Shown: piece after piece, positions 45,105-57,723 of the stretch | How the letters are laid out: every line of letters starts with the position of its first letter | Position numbering within the stretch: position 1 is the first letter of the stretch | NCBI GenBank assembly: GCA_914767715.1 | Contig: OU612065.1 | Coordinates: forward strand, 26,350,001 to 26,414,000 | Direction: 5' to 3' | Length of the DNA stretch: 64,000 nt | DNA from: Membranipora membranacea | Taxonomy: Eukaryota; Bryozoa; Gymnolaemata; Cheilostomatida; Membraniporidae | Translations under genes and position numbers: made by a program | The notes under the pieces: generated by a model | Told to the model about the DNA's origin: nothing | Seen by the model: the letters and a program-made list of their open reading frames with translations, nothing else | The model's database searches: none

Positions 45105-46556
45105 TGTTGAAAATATTTATGACCAACTGCTCTTCAAGCCTGGACCTTACAAAGGGTAGACGACATCTGTTGACTTCGAAAATGGGACAAACTGAGCAAA
45201 GATATGTGAACTTTGAGAGTTCCGAACAAGATCACCATAGTGATGGGACATATATATGTCAAGTCATAATGTTTATGTTTATTGTAGTATGCTCTGTGTC
45301 TTAACAATTGTTCCATCTTGTGTTTATTATGTGCAATATTTTAACTGTCATTTTTTCCTGCTTGCTGTGATTTGTTTATATTTCATAAGAGCTGAATTTG
45401 TCCCATGAACCATTATATTCTTATTCTATGGATAATAAAGATGATTAAATTCATATTCCACCACGAATTTATAATTGTGTCATCAGCTTGAGTTTGAGAC
45501 CTTACATCTGACAGCAGAGAGGGCAGGTGTCTGGTCTGTGCCCTGTTATGCCTAGAGATGTGTACTTGTCCCTACCATTAGATAGTAAAATATCATTATT
45601 AAATTCTGATGCTGACCTGATGCTATCCCACAATGCACTACTTGTACATACATGACAGATTAGCCTGAAGTCAGGTAGGCTTTTTCATGTTAGTTGTTTT
45701 GTCATCTCTTTTTTTCCCAACAGCAAACCTCTCACTTGTGTCAGACTGTTTTCTGACAAGCAATGACGCATAGCTGACAAAGATCAGCTAGCTTAAGAGT
45801 TAACTACTTCAAACATTTGCGTAACACAGAATCAGCAGAATAAATTCATTCAAATTGGAATATACAAAAGGTGATGATCTGAGTGAGGTTTGAACACATG
45901 GCTTTCAAGTAACCATACAAGCACTTCCAAATCGTGTGGTGTATACCCCCGAATAAAATGTAGTGAAACAAATGAAAATGTCAAGGGATGGTTGTGGTTC
46001 TTGCCAACATCACTGTGAGAAGAGAACTCCAGAGCTTGTTAGTTTAACTACCATTATTTTGTGCTCTGATCTTCTCTTTGTTAAAATTCCTAACATTGTA
46101 GTGACATCGTAGATCATTGTAAAGCCATTATCAAAATTTTCTCTAATCAGTTGGGCACCAGCAGGCAAACTGTTCAGGTAAGTGGTTGATCCAGTTTATC
46201 CAACATAAGCTGATTTGCTACAAGCTGTATTACTTGATTGATTTGTGGTTCCATCCCTAATTGTTCAATAATAGTTTCAATGTTTTTGATGATTTTTGTT
46301 TTATTTCACATGATAAGTCTCAGATTCAGCTTAGCTTACTTCTTTGATTTTTTTGCAGGGATCAAAGTTGTGAGACGGTGCTCAACATGCTTGCGCCACC
46401 AAGTATTCTAATAGGCAACGTCTGTAACAGTGAACTTCATCAACATAACATGAACAGGTACATTACTCTTCTTTTGTTGATATTATTATCAGTCAATATT
46501 AGGTGTACATGGCATCTTATGGTCTTATGAGGTAGTTAAGTTTTTTTCGTATTGTT
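45105..46556. other. Intergenic; one possible small exon
   Basis: 46359-46457 is an open 99-nt stretch between ATTTTTTTGCAG and CAG/GTACAT, reading SCETVLNMLAPPSILIGNVC. It has no recognised partner and is not called as a gene. Confidence 0.35.
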
Positions 46557-46960
46557 ACAATTGTACTGTGGCCCAGAAAGCCGGATAAAACTAAACTTAT
46601 CTGCTGTGAATTTAATTTAAAAAGGCCTGAATTGAATTAAACATTTCAGTGAATTTAATCAAACTTCTCTGCATCAAACTTTTCTGTTCTGCATCAAACT
46701 TTTCTGTTCTGCATCAAACTTTTCTACTCTGCATCAAACTTGTTTACTCTGAATCAAACTTTTCCGCTCCATTGATATCAACCACCCTATATTATATATT
46801 GCTGTATGTAGGTCCTCAGTCTACCAATAGTTCATAGTCAATTGGCTTTCATTTCAATCCATCATCGATGATTTGCAATAGAACTGCATGGCAGTCTTTA
46901 TCAAGGCCACAGTCACACAGCATGGACAATACGTTTCTCCCAAACATTTAGAACAGCTAA

Positions 46961-47309
46961 CCTATAGGAGTTTAGTTTTCGCAGCATTTAGGATTCGCTT
47001 TGATTCGGTTGTTGCCTAGGTTGCAAAATTTAGTGTAACTTAAATTAAACTCACTCACTATAGTTTCATAAACAAAGTAGAATTATACAGGAATACGCCT
47101 TCCCTAAGCATGCAAGCTAGCGTGGTGTAGGGGTCTAAGTGTCTGCCTAGCAATCAAATGGAGATTTATACCCTGGGTTCGTATCCCAGCTAGGACATTT
47201 TTTTTTAATTTTCACTTGTAAGCCTACTAGCGAAATTTAGTACTAGTGAAATTTAGTACCAGGTCCAGATAGCGAAATTAAACTCTAGCTAAATTAAACT
47301 CCTATAGGG
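46961..47309 (+). mobile_element. MITE carrying an internal tRNA-Ala-like module, copy 2
   Basis: Termini cctataggagttta and taaactcctatagg are exact inverted repeats of 14 bp. The body matches copy 1 at 10281-10607, with an extra near-duplicate of gcgaaatttagta near 47230-47260. Nested inside the larger 46557-48958 element. Confidence 0.8.
47113..47206 (+). tRNA. tRNA-Ala-like pseudogene inside MITE copy 2
   Basis: A-box-like tggtgtagggg, anticodon arm with CTAGCAA loop (anticodon AGC, Ala), T arm CTGGG-TTCGTAT-CCCAG, and a nine-T run at 47198-47206. Same layout as copy 1. Confidence 0.5.
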
Positions 47310-48958
47310 TATATCAGAAATCTCTATTTAAACTGGTTTAGACAGGGAGACCCTGTTTATTTTTCCCCAGACTGTTTGCTTTTCTAGACAGATTATTATT
47401 TCTTCATGTATGTTGGATTCTAAACCCGTCCAGCACATAAATGTGAAAAGTGAATCATCATAGAAATTGTTGATTGCCTCAACAGACAGAAAGTCTCATT
47501 CTCATTGGACCCATCCTTTCACAAATTTCGTTAGCCTATACACTGAAGCTAAGCTATTATCATGTATGAGTCTGAGTATGTATGAGTCAGATTGCTAACA
47601 AAAATGTATAACATTCTGCTGATGCAATGCAATAAAACCTCATAGAAAACAAAGAGCTGGCATCTGACCAGATTCAATTCTATTTCATGAAACCTGCTCT
47701 TACTAAAATAATTACCCTAGTAGAGGCCGTCCCTTGCAAAAACCTCCGCACCACTTGGAATACTATTATTACATCTGTATGTATTACCTAGGTAAAAACT
47801 CCCAGTAAATTTCCCTAATGTATTGGGATGTTTCTTGAACTGCAGTTTTAGCCTGTCCATATTATCAAAGTAGTATTATCTCCTGTGTGGTTATGCAGCA
47901 ACCCACTGGTGTGAATTGTCATGTTTGTATCAGTATCAATTAAAAGTTTGACAAATTGTTTGAAATTGTGGTATTAGGTCAGACTCGTGCTAACAGAATG
48001 AATTAGGTTTTCGGGTGAGGATTGTGGCCAGCAAAACCATAAGCCCATTTATTTGTAGTGACCTCACTTAGATTGCTGCAGAGTTCATATCGTCAAGCTA
48101 GCAGAAAACATTGTCCATACATTAATTGCTTCATTTTTTTTAAATGTTATATTGGTTACTATAGAAATTTCATGGAAATCGATTATTGGTAATGAGTGGA
48201 AGAATAAATTTTATGACTTTACCATTAGTAAGATAGCAATGAAAATTCCCTTTTTGTATAGTATAAGAAAGATCTGAGGCCAGTCAGTCTCGGGCTGGTG
48301 ATAAGCTGTTGCCCTTAGTATAGTAAAGGTCGCTATTAAAGTTTGTTCCCAAAAACTAGGCTTGTTTGCTGACAAACAAGAATGATAAGAGTAGTGGTTA
48401 GGCCCACAAATGAAATTGAAGTTTCATTGTGACTGTATACGACAAAAGGTCCGACTTGTAAGGATTTTCCATTTGCTGTAAAAGCTATTTGGGAATTCAA
48501 CAAATATTTATAAATGTATTGATTTCTTATACCTGTGTATTATTGAAATTCCCTGCTTGTAGTTTATAAAGCTGAGGATAACAGCCTGTATGGTACCAAA
48601 TCTTAAATAATATATAATAAAATAAAAATAAAATAAAATATTTGTACTGGGAACGCCCAAAAATAGCTGGTTACCCATCTTTCATCTTCCTTCTAACAAA
48701 ATGTGCACCAAAATATTCTGTGAGGCAAATTTGTAGATTGAGGACCTGCATACAGTAATACATAGTATATAGGGTGGTTGATATCAGTGGAGCGGAAAAG
48801 TTTGATTAAGAGGAGCAAAGTTTGATGCAGAAAAGTTTAATGCAGAAAAGTTTGATTAAATTCACTGAAATGTTTAATTCAATTCAGGTCTTTTTTAAAT
48901 TAAATTCACAGCAGATAAGTTTAATTTTATCCGGCTTTCTGGGCCACGGTACAATTGT

Positions 48959-49449
48959 GTCTACTCTTTGTTAAACCTTAGCGTCGTAATCTGATTACGC
49001 ACCTAATGTTGTTACGCAGTGTAAATGCAATGTTACTTAGAGTCTTAATCGCTGTCAAAACATTTTCTTCTCAGGCTGCTGAACTGGTTTCGGAAGGCTG
49101 AAAAGTTTGCAATCGGTCCCGTAACAATCATAGCAACCATTCTAGTCTAATGCATCACTTTCAGCAAAGCCTCCATTCACCTCATCGCAAATCAATTATG
49201 GTGAGTGAGCACGATGATATTTTCGCCTTGAAAACACTTGTTTTATGTTGTTGTTATAAGTTTACAGCTGTTGGAATTTTCTTTGTACGTTCGTCATATT
49301 TTAACAGCTCGATGAAACTTTAGTACTCTGTGGCTCGATTTCATACACGCCTTGCTGCAGTCTTTTAATTATGACCCATGACATGGTCATATAAACTTGG
49401 CTGACACATTTTCATTTGCATCCTAACATGACTTTATTAATATTGACAG
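48959..49449. other. Possible upstream exons of the array gene
   Basis: 49077 onward, after CATTTTCTTCTCAG, can read LLNWFRKAEKFAIGPV and then a hydrophobic stretch to a stop. 49165-49200, after CACTTTCAG and before GTGAGT, is a 12-codon phase-0 stretch. Neither is firm. Confidence 0.25.
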
Positions 49450-51893
49450 CGCCTTACTCATCACAGGGTAGCTGAATACTAAGAGGGAGGCTGCTATTTG
49501 CATATCCTGTTGATGAAAATACAGATCAACCTGAACACAGAGAGAGAGGCCTTCCGATTGCTGGATCTATGAGATCAGCCAGGCCTCCCTTTATGAACTT
49601 GTGAGTAACTATGAAGTCAAGTCTTTGAAACATGCCTGGTGTTGATGGTAGCTAGCCTGTGCAGGCTGTCGTGATTGGTTGGGGGACACCCACCCACCCC
49701 CGACAACCTGCTCAGGCCAGGTTGGAGCCATTTATTTACCAACACATTAGCCCCAAATTTCATCCTTGATTCGGCATTTTTTTCTAACAAAAAAGTCTTC
49801 TAAAAAGTATAGGTAAGCTTCAAAAGGGCAAGCAATCGATATCCACAGCTGATTCATTTACATACCTGATGTGACATTTATTACTCATCACAGGGCACAC
49901 AAGCTGTTTGACAATTTGATGAAGTTTGACAATGTATAGGAAAGTGGGAGATGAATGAATTTGTGATATGGAAGCCTTCTACACTCAGTCAGGCCTCCCA
50001 GATCATATCAGGGTGATTTCATGGGTATGTTTGACAATAACATTGTGTTCAACAATAATTGTACCACTGATGCAGCCTGATTTTTCGTCTTGAAAACCTC
50101 ATGATGTATGGTGCGTCAATTATTGCAGTATGGGTAATCAACGGAATTAGTTCGGCTTTTACGAGTTTGCAAACCGAAAAGCTGCATTCCATTCTTATAC
50201 ACAACTACAAACAATGAAGCCCTTCTGCTCAACACAAGCACACTACTAAACTCTACTAGTCTAAAACTAAGATATAGTGTTGATTGTAAGTTTACAGTTA
50301 TTGCTCAAGATCTGCAGAGATTAATCATTTGGTAACAGCTCCAAACAGGCTTGATTTGATCCACTACTGAAGCTACAGTATTTTAATAGACATCATAATA
50401 ATCATCAGAGCCTAGTGATGTATCTGGCAGACGCATTTATAGATGCTTTATTCTTTGGCATCCACACTTGACTTTTATCATTTATTTACAGTGTCTCACT
50501 CATCGCAAGGCACAGCAATCTCAGACAGAGGCTGGGAGGGAGGGAAGACTGATGACGACAATACAGATGAAACTGAAGACAGAGATGGAGGCCTCCCGAG
50601 TGCTGGGGCAATGTATCAGGCAGGCCTTCCTCTATGAACTTGTAAGTATCTGTCAGTCGGTAGACTTGGGACAAAAACCTCTTCGTGGTTTACAATTCAC
50701 CGCAACCCAAATTGACATTTACAAGAAATAAGATTCAAGTTACGTTGTAAATGATGGTGCAGCCAATTTAGTGAGTCTGTATTGGTTCACCTCTTATCTT
50801 GTTCCTTTAAATGGTTAGCTTTGCCATCAAAATAAATCCAAGATTTCAGTTTCGATGTCTTATAGTGTATATTTTTACAAAGACATTTTCTCCTATTTAG
50901 TTAAAGCTGACAGGACAAGCATGCAACTCCTGAGGGAGAGAATATAATTATGATCAGGAAATAAATAATCGAAAGCAGGCATTCTGAGAATCGATATCTG
51001 CCATCACCAATGCCTCTCGAATCATCTGGGAGCAACTTTTTTGGGTAGGTTTTGCATTGTCACAGTGGGGATTTGACATACCATATTGGCTTTACAATAT
51101 GACATACATAAAGAATTTAAACTTGGTTCTGACTCTGTATGCGTTAGATTTCTGGAATTCATTATGTAATCACCTACTATCTGGAGAATTGAAACCTACA
51201 ACATGTAGTGATTAAAAAAAAGGTGCTACAGGCTTTTTAGTCACGGACATGGTAGCATTTGATGTTGGCTGAAGGATTAATCATAATTGAAAACTTTCAA
51301 CTCCGTATGTGAATTTATTTTGTATTTACAGTGCCTTATTTTGATGACCCAAAACACGTCTGGGGAAGTGGAATACAAGATTATGATAGGGAGGCAAATA
51401 GTCAGCCAGGCCTCCCAAAGCCTTTTTCGAATAAATCATTGGTAGGTTTGATGACAATTGTGGAGATTCATTATTTATCCAGCCATTGACCAGGCTCATT
51501 ATTTTGAGAGGGTAAAACATCAAATAATTGCTTCGCATTGATATGGTGACTGCGTCATGTTTTGGTAATTATTAGATCATTATAACCGACGTAGTTCCAG
51601 ACATCCCTTATTGTGAAAGATGTCAATAACATCAATACTACGCTGGTCTAGATTTTGCCATATTTCATTTCTAAAGCATGTACCATTTTATGTATTTAGT
51701 CGAAGCTTATTTATAGGAATTGAAAACTTTTACCCCCATAAAAGTTTTTATTCTTATTTTACAGCAACTCACTATTTTCGTCAACGAGACACAAAGATTT
51801 TGGAGTCGCCTGTCCTTTACTCGAGAGGTTGTTGTCGAAGTGAAGGAAGTGGTTCTCTACAAACTACATAAACTATCTGCCAGATTACACTAA
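49450..51893 (+). CDS. Tandem exon-cassette array with one intact 50-codon exon and a terminal exon
   Basis: Exon 50492-50641 lies between TTATTTACAG and GTAAGT and is exactly 150 nt, phase 0 at both ends. It encodes a helical, charged stretch (MTTIQMKLKTEMEASRVLGQ) ending QAFLYEL. Exon 51765-51893, after TTCTTATTTTACAG, continues in phase 0 with QLTIFVNETQRFWSRLSFTR and ends LSARLH, TAA. Related cassettes lie at 49450-49600 (151 nt, same splice sites, stops), about 49880-50030 (acceptor lost), 50901-51049 (degenerate) and 51332-51441 (open but shortened, GTAGGT donor). Spacing is about 410-610 bp. The C-terminal product looks coiled-coil-like. The protein family is unknown, and the first exons are not identified. 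It may be a decayed gene with one surviving cassette. Confidence 0.45.
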
Positions 51894-53099
51894 TATCTAC
51901 AGTCCCACTACCCACAAATTAAACTCCATCTGCCTATTTGATAATACTCTCTGATGCTGGCTGTGATGAACAGGCGAACCCAAACCTTGAGTATCTCGAA
52001 TGTGGTCCGTCCAGGAACCCGAGAATCTATGACTTGTCTTGATTACATCTTGGCTTACCTTTCATCAAATTTAGGTTTTGCACCACTGATGAATGCTGCC
52101 AAGTAGATTAGATTATACTGCTATTCTAGATAAACAAAAATTTTCTGTTGTAAACATCATTTTATTCTCTGAAAAGTCTCTCTCCATTTTACTTTTAGTT
52201 CATGTGAAGAATAAGCAAATAAGAGATAGAGGGAACAACTCCCATTGAGAATGTGAGGAGATGCGGATAACGCTGGAATCGAGTGTAAGTCATCACACAG
52301 TTTTCTATTCTCTAGTAAAAGTGTATAATTCATTATCTTCATCACACTTCTTTAGGACTGATCATCCATGTTATGTAGGGGTGGCTGGGATAGACTTACA
52401 AGGGATGTTTGTGTTTGGTAAAACTGATCTCTATGACCCATGAAATCGACCTGAAAGTTGCACTATAAGAATTCATAGTCCGCAGAAATCTTTACTTAAA
52501 ATTACCCACTATGTGAAGAAAAGTAACACTTTTATCAAATTCAATATCGCACATGCTGAAAATCAATCATGATACTTAACCTTATCAATAAACAATTCAA
52601 CAGTTCAATTACATAGAAACAGTATGCCATTAGTATATATAGCATTCTTGAGTAACAAAATTGTTTGGAAAAGGTTTTCAGCTTTATCATGATGTCGTCC
52701 TTCTAAAAGTTTGCAACATCACTTGTTAAGTTCTTGGTTATGGAACTGGAAATAAACGATGAGTTAGCTGTTGATTTAGGAGGTTTATATTTTATAAATA
52801 GTATTTCTTTGTTGGTTAAGGATGGTTTGCCAGACGCTTCTTTTAAATTCCTAGATTTTAATTTTTGCGCATGATTTAGCTTTCTTGAATCTCGTTTCAA
52901 TATGAAATGTAATACTTCAATGATGCCGTAGAGTCCCTACCCATTGACATATCTCTCTATATTGGTGGGTCTTTGACAGAATTACACACCAGAATTTGGC
53001 TGAGTATTGTTAGAATCTACATATTTCTATATCAAAGGAGTTAGGGACTGTCTCAAACTCCCTGTTTGCACTATTTGATCGATTCGATTGTCTTCTCTT
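51894..53099. other. Intergenic, no gene recognised
   Basis: The short open frame at 52703-52900 (minus, basic) and 52261-52443 (plus) are unsupported. Nothing else stands out. Confidence 0.4.
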
Positions 53100-53283
53100 C
53101 TATTATGAGGACACAATCCCAAGTAGGACTCATCATCTAGGTTACCATTGATTCTACTGCTTGTATTGTAGCCCTGACATAGATTGTGCATAGACAGTTA
53201 TAAGGGCCTGCAAGCTCTTCACATGAACCACTGTTGTTACAAGTGTTAGGGAGGCAGTAATTCTCTCCTTTGCACCTACATGG
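53100..53283 (-). pseudogene. EGF-like domain remnant
   Basis: On the minus strand from 53280: CRCKGENYCLPNTCNNSGSC and then EELAGPYNCLC. The spacing C-x4-C-x5-C-x8-C-x-C is the first five cysteines of an EGF module with the usual Tyr before C4, preceded by a C-x-C end of another. After the fifth cysteine the frame shifts: the sixth cysteine and GY (CQGYNTSS) appear one frame over. About 470 bp upstream on the same strand (53745) QCGQEDQNRTRYW resembles a thrombospondin type 1 motif. Likely a dead extracellular-matrix type gene. Confidence 0.45.
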
Positions 53284-56200
53284 GGAACACAGTCTATTAA
53301 TACCTACCTAGGCTTTGAGTCAGGGATCAGTGTTCTAGATGTCTGCCTTTTTGTTCTGATTTTGTGCATGGTTATTTTGTTCAGTCTAGGAATGGCTTGG
53401 CTAATCAAACAGGCATAGATGAGATAGCAACTAGACTCCCCTTTAAATTAGCATTAGATGTCATCTGAAAACATCCCATTTTTGAGCGAGGCACGGCTTA
53501 GCACTGAAAATAGGTCTCCCTAGCATGGTAGCGTACCTAGTTTCAGTATCCTGTGCCACTGGTAGTGATTGAGGCTTTATGCTGTTATGAAACATCTCCC
53601 TGCCGCAAAAATCTGAGGTTAGAAGGTGACCTTGTAATGCCTTTGTTAAGATAACATTTTAGCTTTTCCCAAGTCACTGACTGGCTGCTGTGAGTGGTGC
53701 ATGCGCATGAGTATTGGTTATCCAGTATCTGGTTCGGTTCTGATCTTCTTGACCACATTGGTAGTCCATTCTTCGCTATCCGTTACCATTTTTTGAAGAG
53801 AACTTGATATCAATATAATGTGGACGCAACATCCAGTTTATAAATTAAAAATTGTTAATAAAGACTTGACCTACGGATGTACCCGAGCATGTGTGTGGAT
53901 GTTGTCCAATTATCGTCGTATTAGTTGTTGCTGACCAGGTGGTGTTCTACAGATAGGACTGTTGGATTTTTGCAGAGGTGAGTCCCTGTTGGTTCCAATC
54001 CACAGAGTTGGTATGCAGTATTTTAGCCATTTCTATTGCGAAGGTAAAATTTCAACAAAATGTTTATTACAATATCGGTCTCTCATATCCCATTTATAGT
54101 TTGAACAAGGAGAAACTTGTCTAACAGAAAAGGTGGATACATTTATTTCTCAGAACTTATTAGTTATTTTAGGTGTGGATTGACCTTGGATAGGTGTGAA
54201 TTCACCTCAGTTCTCGAGACTTGGCTCTGTCTTAGTGGCTGTTCTTGGCAGGATCCATGGTTACTACAGTTTTTTTGTGTCAAGATCCCTCAAAGAGCAT
54301 TGGTCATAGAAGCCTCTAGTAACCGTTTCTCCTTTGTTTAATATCTAGTAAAAGTTAGTTTGGTTATAGCCGTACGTACCTGATAAATGCTAAATGTTAA
54401 AAGATATATAAATATATACCTAATTGACATAATTCTCATAATTTGTTTAAATATGTTTTCCGGAATTAGCCAAAGAAAAAGAACTTAAAAAATAACAAAG
54501 CAATACAAAGTGGAGTAAAAAACATTTAGACTGTGTTTTGAAACGCTGAACATTGTTACTGCTAAGATTCACGTCAATTAATAAAGTTTATGCTGCCAAC
54601 AATATTGAGTATGGATTCAACCATTATAATACAGAGTTAAATTAATAGCTAAGGTGAAATTTTAATATAAATGTGATCTCTTCTAGCCCTAATAATTTGA
54701 TCAAGATAAAACTTTAAATCAGTAAACATCAATAAAAATAAAGCGCTAATTGCTATGCTATTTTTTTACAATATGACCCGATTGTATGTTTTCCTGCAAA
54801 GTTGGCATGTAATCTATGACCCTCTGCATTTGTATTGTGCGGTTATCAAAAATGATATTTAATGAAAAAATCAGTATACTAGCTGGTAGGCCTACGCAAA
54901 TCTCATAATCTGGTTCCTTTTGATCAGTACGGTATCAATACAAAAATCCCCTTTTGTCTTCATATCAGTCCTTACAGAAGTCGATGAGGTGACTAATTAT
55001 GTATCACTACTAGAAAATAGTATATCATTGTGATGACTTAATGTACCTGAACTCATTGTCCGCATCTTCAATCATTTTTTTGTTTGATCTACAAAAGAGT
55101 TTTATCTTACAAGACCATCATCTCATAATTTTAACATAATTGGAGGAAACATTGTGTGAAGATTTACTGTACATAGCATTTTATGATCAGAATATATTGC
55201 AATAAATGATGAGAATTCCATTCTCCCTGGCTAAGCTATATCACGATAAACAGCTAAAAACACCCTTAACATCGAAATGCTATCATATAACCACCTCGCC
55301 TTCCGAAAGTTTCCTAGTTGGTATGTTTTTCTAAAACGCTCACTAACTTGAGTGATATAAGATTGAGCTGATGTAATGAAAGTTAGAATAAGGAGAACTC
55401 CATCAACTTTATTGAAATGAATCACCTTCTTCTCTCAAATTTGGCACTGCTTTGTTCTCTAATGGATTTGGGGGGCCGGGGGGGGGGGAGGACACATAGT
55501 TTTTCAGTGTTGTTTTATCCTATCCACCTGTACTCAATTTTCCATTTAATATCAGATCCCTATCAGAAAATTGTGGAAGTGATGTTGAGCAGCCCATGTA
55601 TTTATCAATGATTCCTCCTCCTGACGCACAGGTTCTAATGAAGACTGAGCTTGAATATGGGCTGTACCTCAAAGTTAAAGATATGAATAAATTATACCCT
55701 GCAAATAGACACAGACACGGACCAAACTAGCCATGTATTATATTGGCCCAACACAAATGTCTACCCTTTGTTTGTTTCAAGTCAGAAGCTATCAGACACC
55801 GTAAAATATTGTTGATTGGTTAGAGAAAGGAGAAACGAGCAGTATGTATGTATGTATGTGTTTATTTCACAACCAAAATATCATTTTCCAGTGAAAGGAA
55901 TGATAAAACTAGGTTGGTTATAGAAAAAAAGTATTTCATGCATTATAATGCCACATGACAAACTGAAAAGAACTCTTCTTGCGCTTCTCAGTTCGACACT
56001 TCTCAGGATGGTATTTTGATATTACAGGTTTACGAGAGGATGTTTTAAAATTATTGATCTTGATTCTATTAAAAAGAGGATAGGGTAAAAGATCATCGAT
56101 GACAGCATCTGACGTCAATAATGTTCACTATGACCTAACAAGCATATTGAAAGACTTTTAGTTCCATTTTTACCAAGTGCAACACATGGTTCATTTGAAC

Positions 56201-56955
56201 AATAATTAGTTGGTTTTCGTGTCACATTTTGGCGGAGCTCTGATTATCTGCATGCCAAGGTTTCTTAATTTGGACAATTTGTCATTTTATCAGCTTTCTT
56301 AGCAGGCACCTATCAGCATGCTATCTCAGTAAGTAAAGCAGTAACCAGGTGTGAATCATGTAAATCTATCAGCGTCGAAGGAAACAAAGTTCTTAGAGAA
56401 CACAAAATGATTTCACCTGCACAAATTGTTTTTCTGAGATCGAACCTAAGTCTACTTTGCATTTTGTGGTGAAAGTATGCGATGAGGTGGTAGGCCTCAC
56501 ACACCAACATGTCACACCACTGTGACATCAAAACGCCTCAAATGGTATGTGTAATCACTGCTATTGAAAAGTTGAGGTATGTATTTATTCACAAGCACCA
56601 TTTAAAAATAACGGCATATTAAACCCAAATATACTGTTATTTGAGTTCCTAATCAGGTCTATAATTTGTTTTGTTTGTGCTTATTGGTTCCAGGGTTAGC
56701 CAATCAGGTAGTAAGAATGTTGTGTTCTTGTATAGCCTAGGGTGATCTAGTCTGGCGATAACTCACCGAAATTCATCTCAGGGACTGTTTTAGTTATAAT
56801 GACATGCTTTTAAGGCATTATAAATGTACCAAGCTTGACCAATGACAAACGTGTTATTTGAAATAATTATGGACTGCTCTGCTCCACAAATAAGATGGTT
56901 GCTACTAATGTAGGCGGTAGTATAGTTCTATGGGAACACACAATTATCGCTGCCT
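53284..56955. other. Intergenic, no gene recognised
   Basis: Contains the possible TSP1-like scrap near 53710-53770 (minus), a G-run at 55470-55488 and a short (TATG)n at 55843-55859. Open frames at 54117, 55417, 55936 and 56313 have no supporting context. Confidence 0.4.
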
Positions 56956-56963
56956 TATATAAA
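56956..56963 (+). promoter_or_regulatory. TATA box of the two-module peptide gene
   Basis: TATATAAA, 89 bp upstream of the ATG at 57052. Confidence 0.5.
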
Positions 56964-57051
56964 GACATTATTTCCCAACAAAATTATATCAGGATCCACA
57001 ATCACTCGAATCACAGCTATCCTAGTGCAATAGTTATAACTTTTTACCAAG

Positions 57052-57723
57052 ATGAGAGTTGGCTCATCAGTCTGGCTGTGCTGTGCAGTTACATTAATTG
57101 TCTTCCTTGGTAATGAAGCACTCGAGCTGCCAGATGGTGAGTAGATCAAATGTCAATTATATGTTCATTCCAGCTGATAATTTTAACAAAACTGTAAATA
57201 GTAATATTTCAATGTTTTGGATTCAATGCTGGTCAGATTAGTTTTGGTGCTTTACATGGGTTGCTCGTAGTGGCATTCCATCATATCAGCAGCATCCAAT
57301 CATTGATAGCAGAACATGTATTTAAATTTTGTAAGAGATAAATCAATTTTTTAAATTCTATGTCAAAAGTTAAAATTTAGCAACTTAATCTTACTCCTCT
57401 AGCTTGTGCTTGAATTTGATTTCATTGATTTTATTTTAGAGATAATAGTTCGACAGCCATCTTGCCCGAGAGGATACTCGCTTGTATGGTGGGCATCATA
57501 TGGCGGATCTTATGACGGTTGCTACTCCCCTTACCCACAACCTAGTGGATCTCGATACTATGGCTGCTGTCCTAGGTGTAGCAGACCTGGCTATGTATTC
57601 ACATTCAACCCAAGACCACGCCAGTTGTGTTATGATCATGTTGGATCCAGGGGTGTTGGTGGAAAATGCTGCAGAAGTATAATCATCATTGGAAGCAATC
57701 TTCCAAACCTGCAAACCCTGTAG
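57052..57723 (+). CDS. Secreted cysteine-rich peptide with two tandem C..GY..CY..CC modules, two exons
   Basis: Exon 1, 57052-57136, encodes a signal peptide (MRVGSSVWLCCAVTLIVFLG) and ends GATG/GTGAGT in phase 1. Exon 2, 57440-57723, follows TTGATTTTATTTTAG and joins in frame; total 122 residues. Module 1 has cysteines 37, 56, 71, 72 (C-x2-GY-x15-CY-x13-CC). Module 2 has 75, 92, 105, 106 (C-x3-GY-x11-CY-x11-CC). The spacer between them is only Pro-Arg. A hydrophobic IIIIG segment and a short tail follow. TATA box at 56956 and AATAAA at about 57925. The one-module gene at 15361 shares the pattern. Rich in Tyr, Gly, Pro and Arg. No named family recognised; a secreted structural, defensive or signalling role is possible. 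Confidence 0.75.

Larger units (their letters stand above)
46557..48958. mobile_element. 2.4-kb inverted-repeat element with tandem-repeat arms
   Basis: Left arm about 46557-46816 and right arm about 48741-48958 are reverse complements (ACAATTGTAC at each tip, then gtggcccagaaagccggat). Both arms contain short tandem repeats of a ctgcatcaaacttttctgtt unit, about five on the left and four on the right. A 350-bp tRNA-bearing MITE sits inside. The target duplication is unclear. Arms built from tandem repeats recall Foldback/Galileo-type elements. Confidence 0.75.

Noticed and set aside
45880-45935. Possible tRNA pseudogene on the minus strand (GTTCAAACC)
   Set aside because: Only a weak B-box-like word; nothing else folds.
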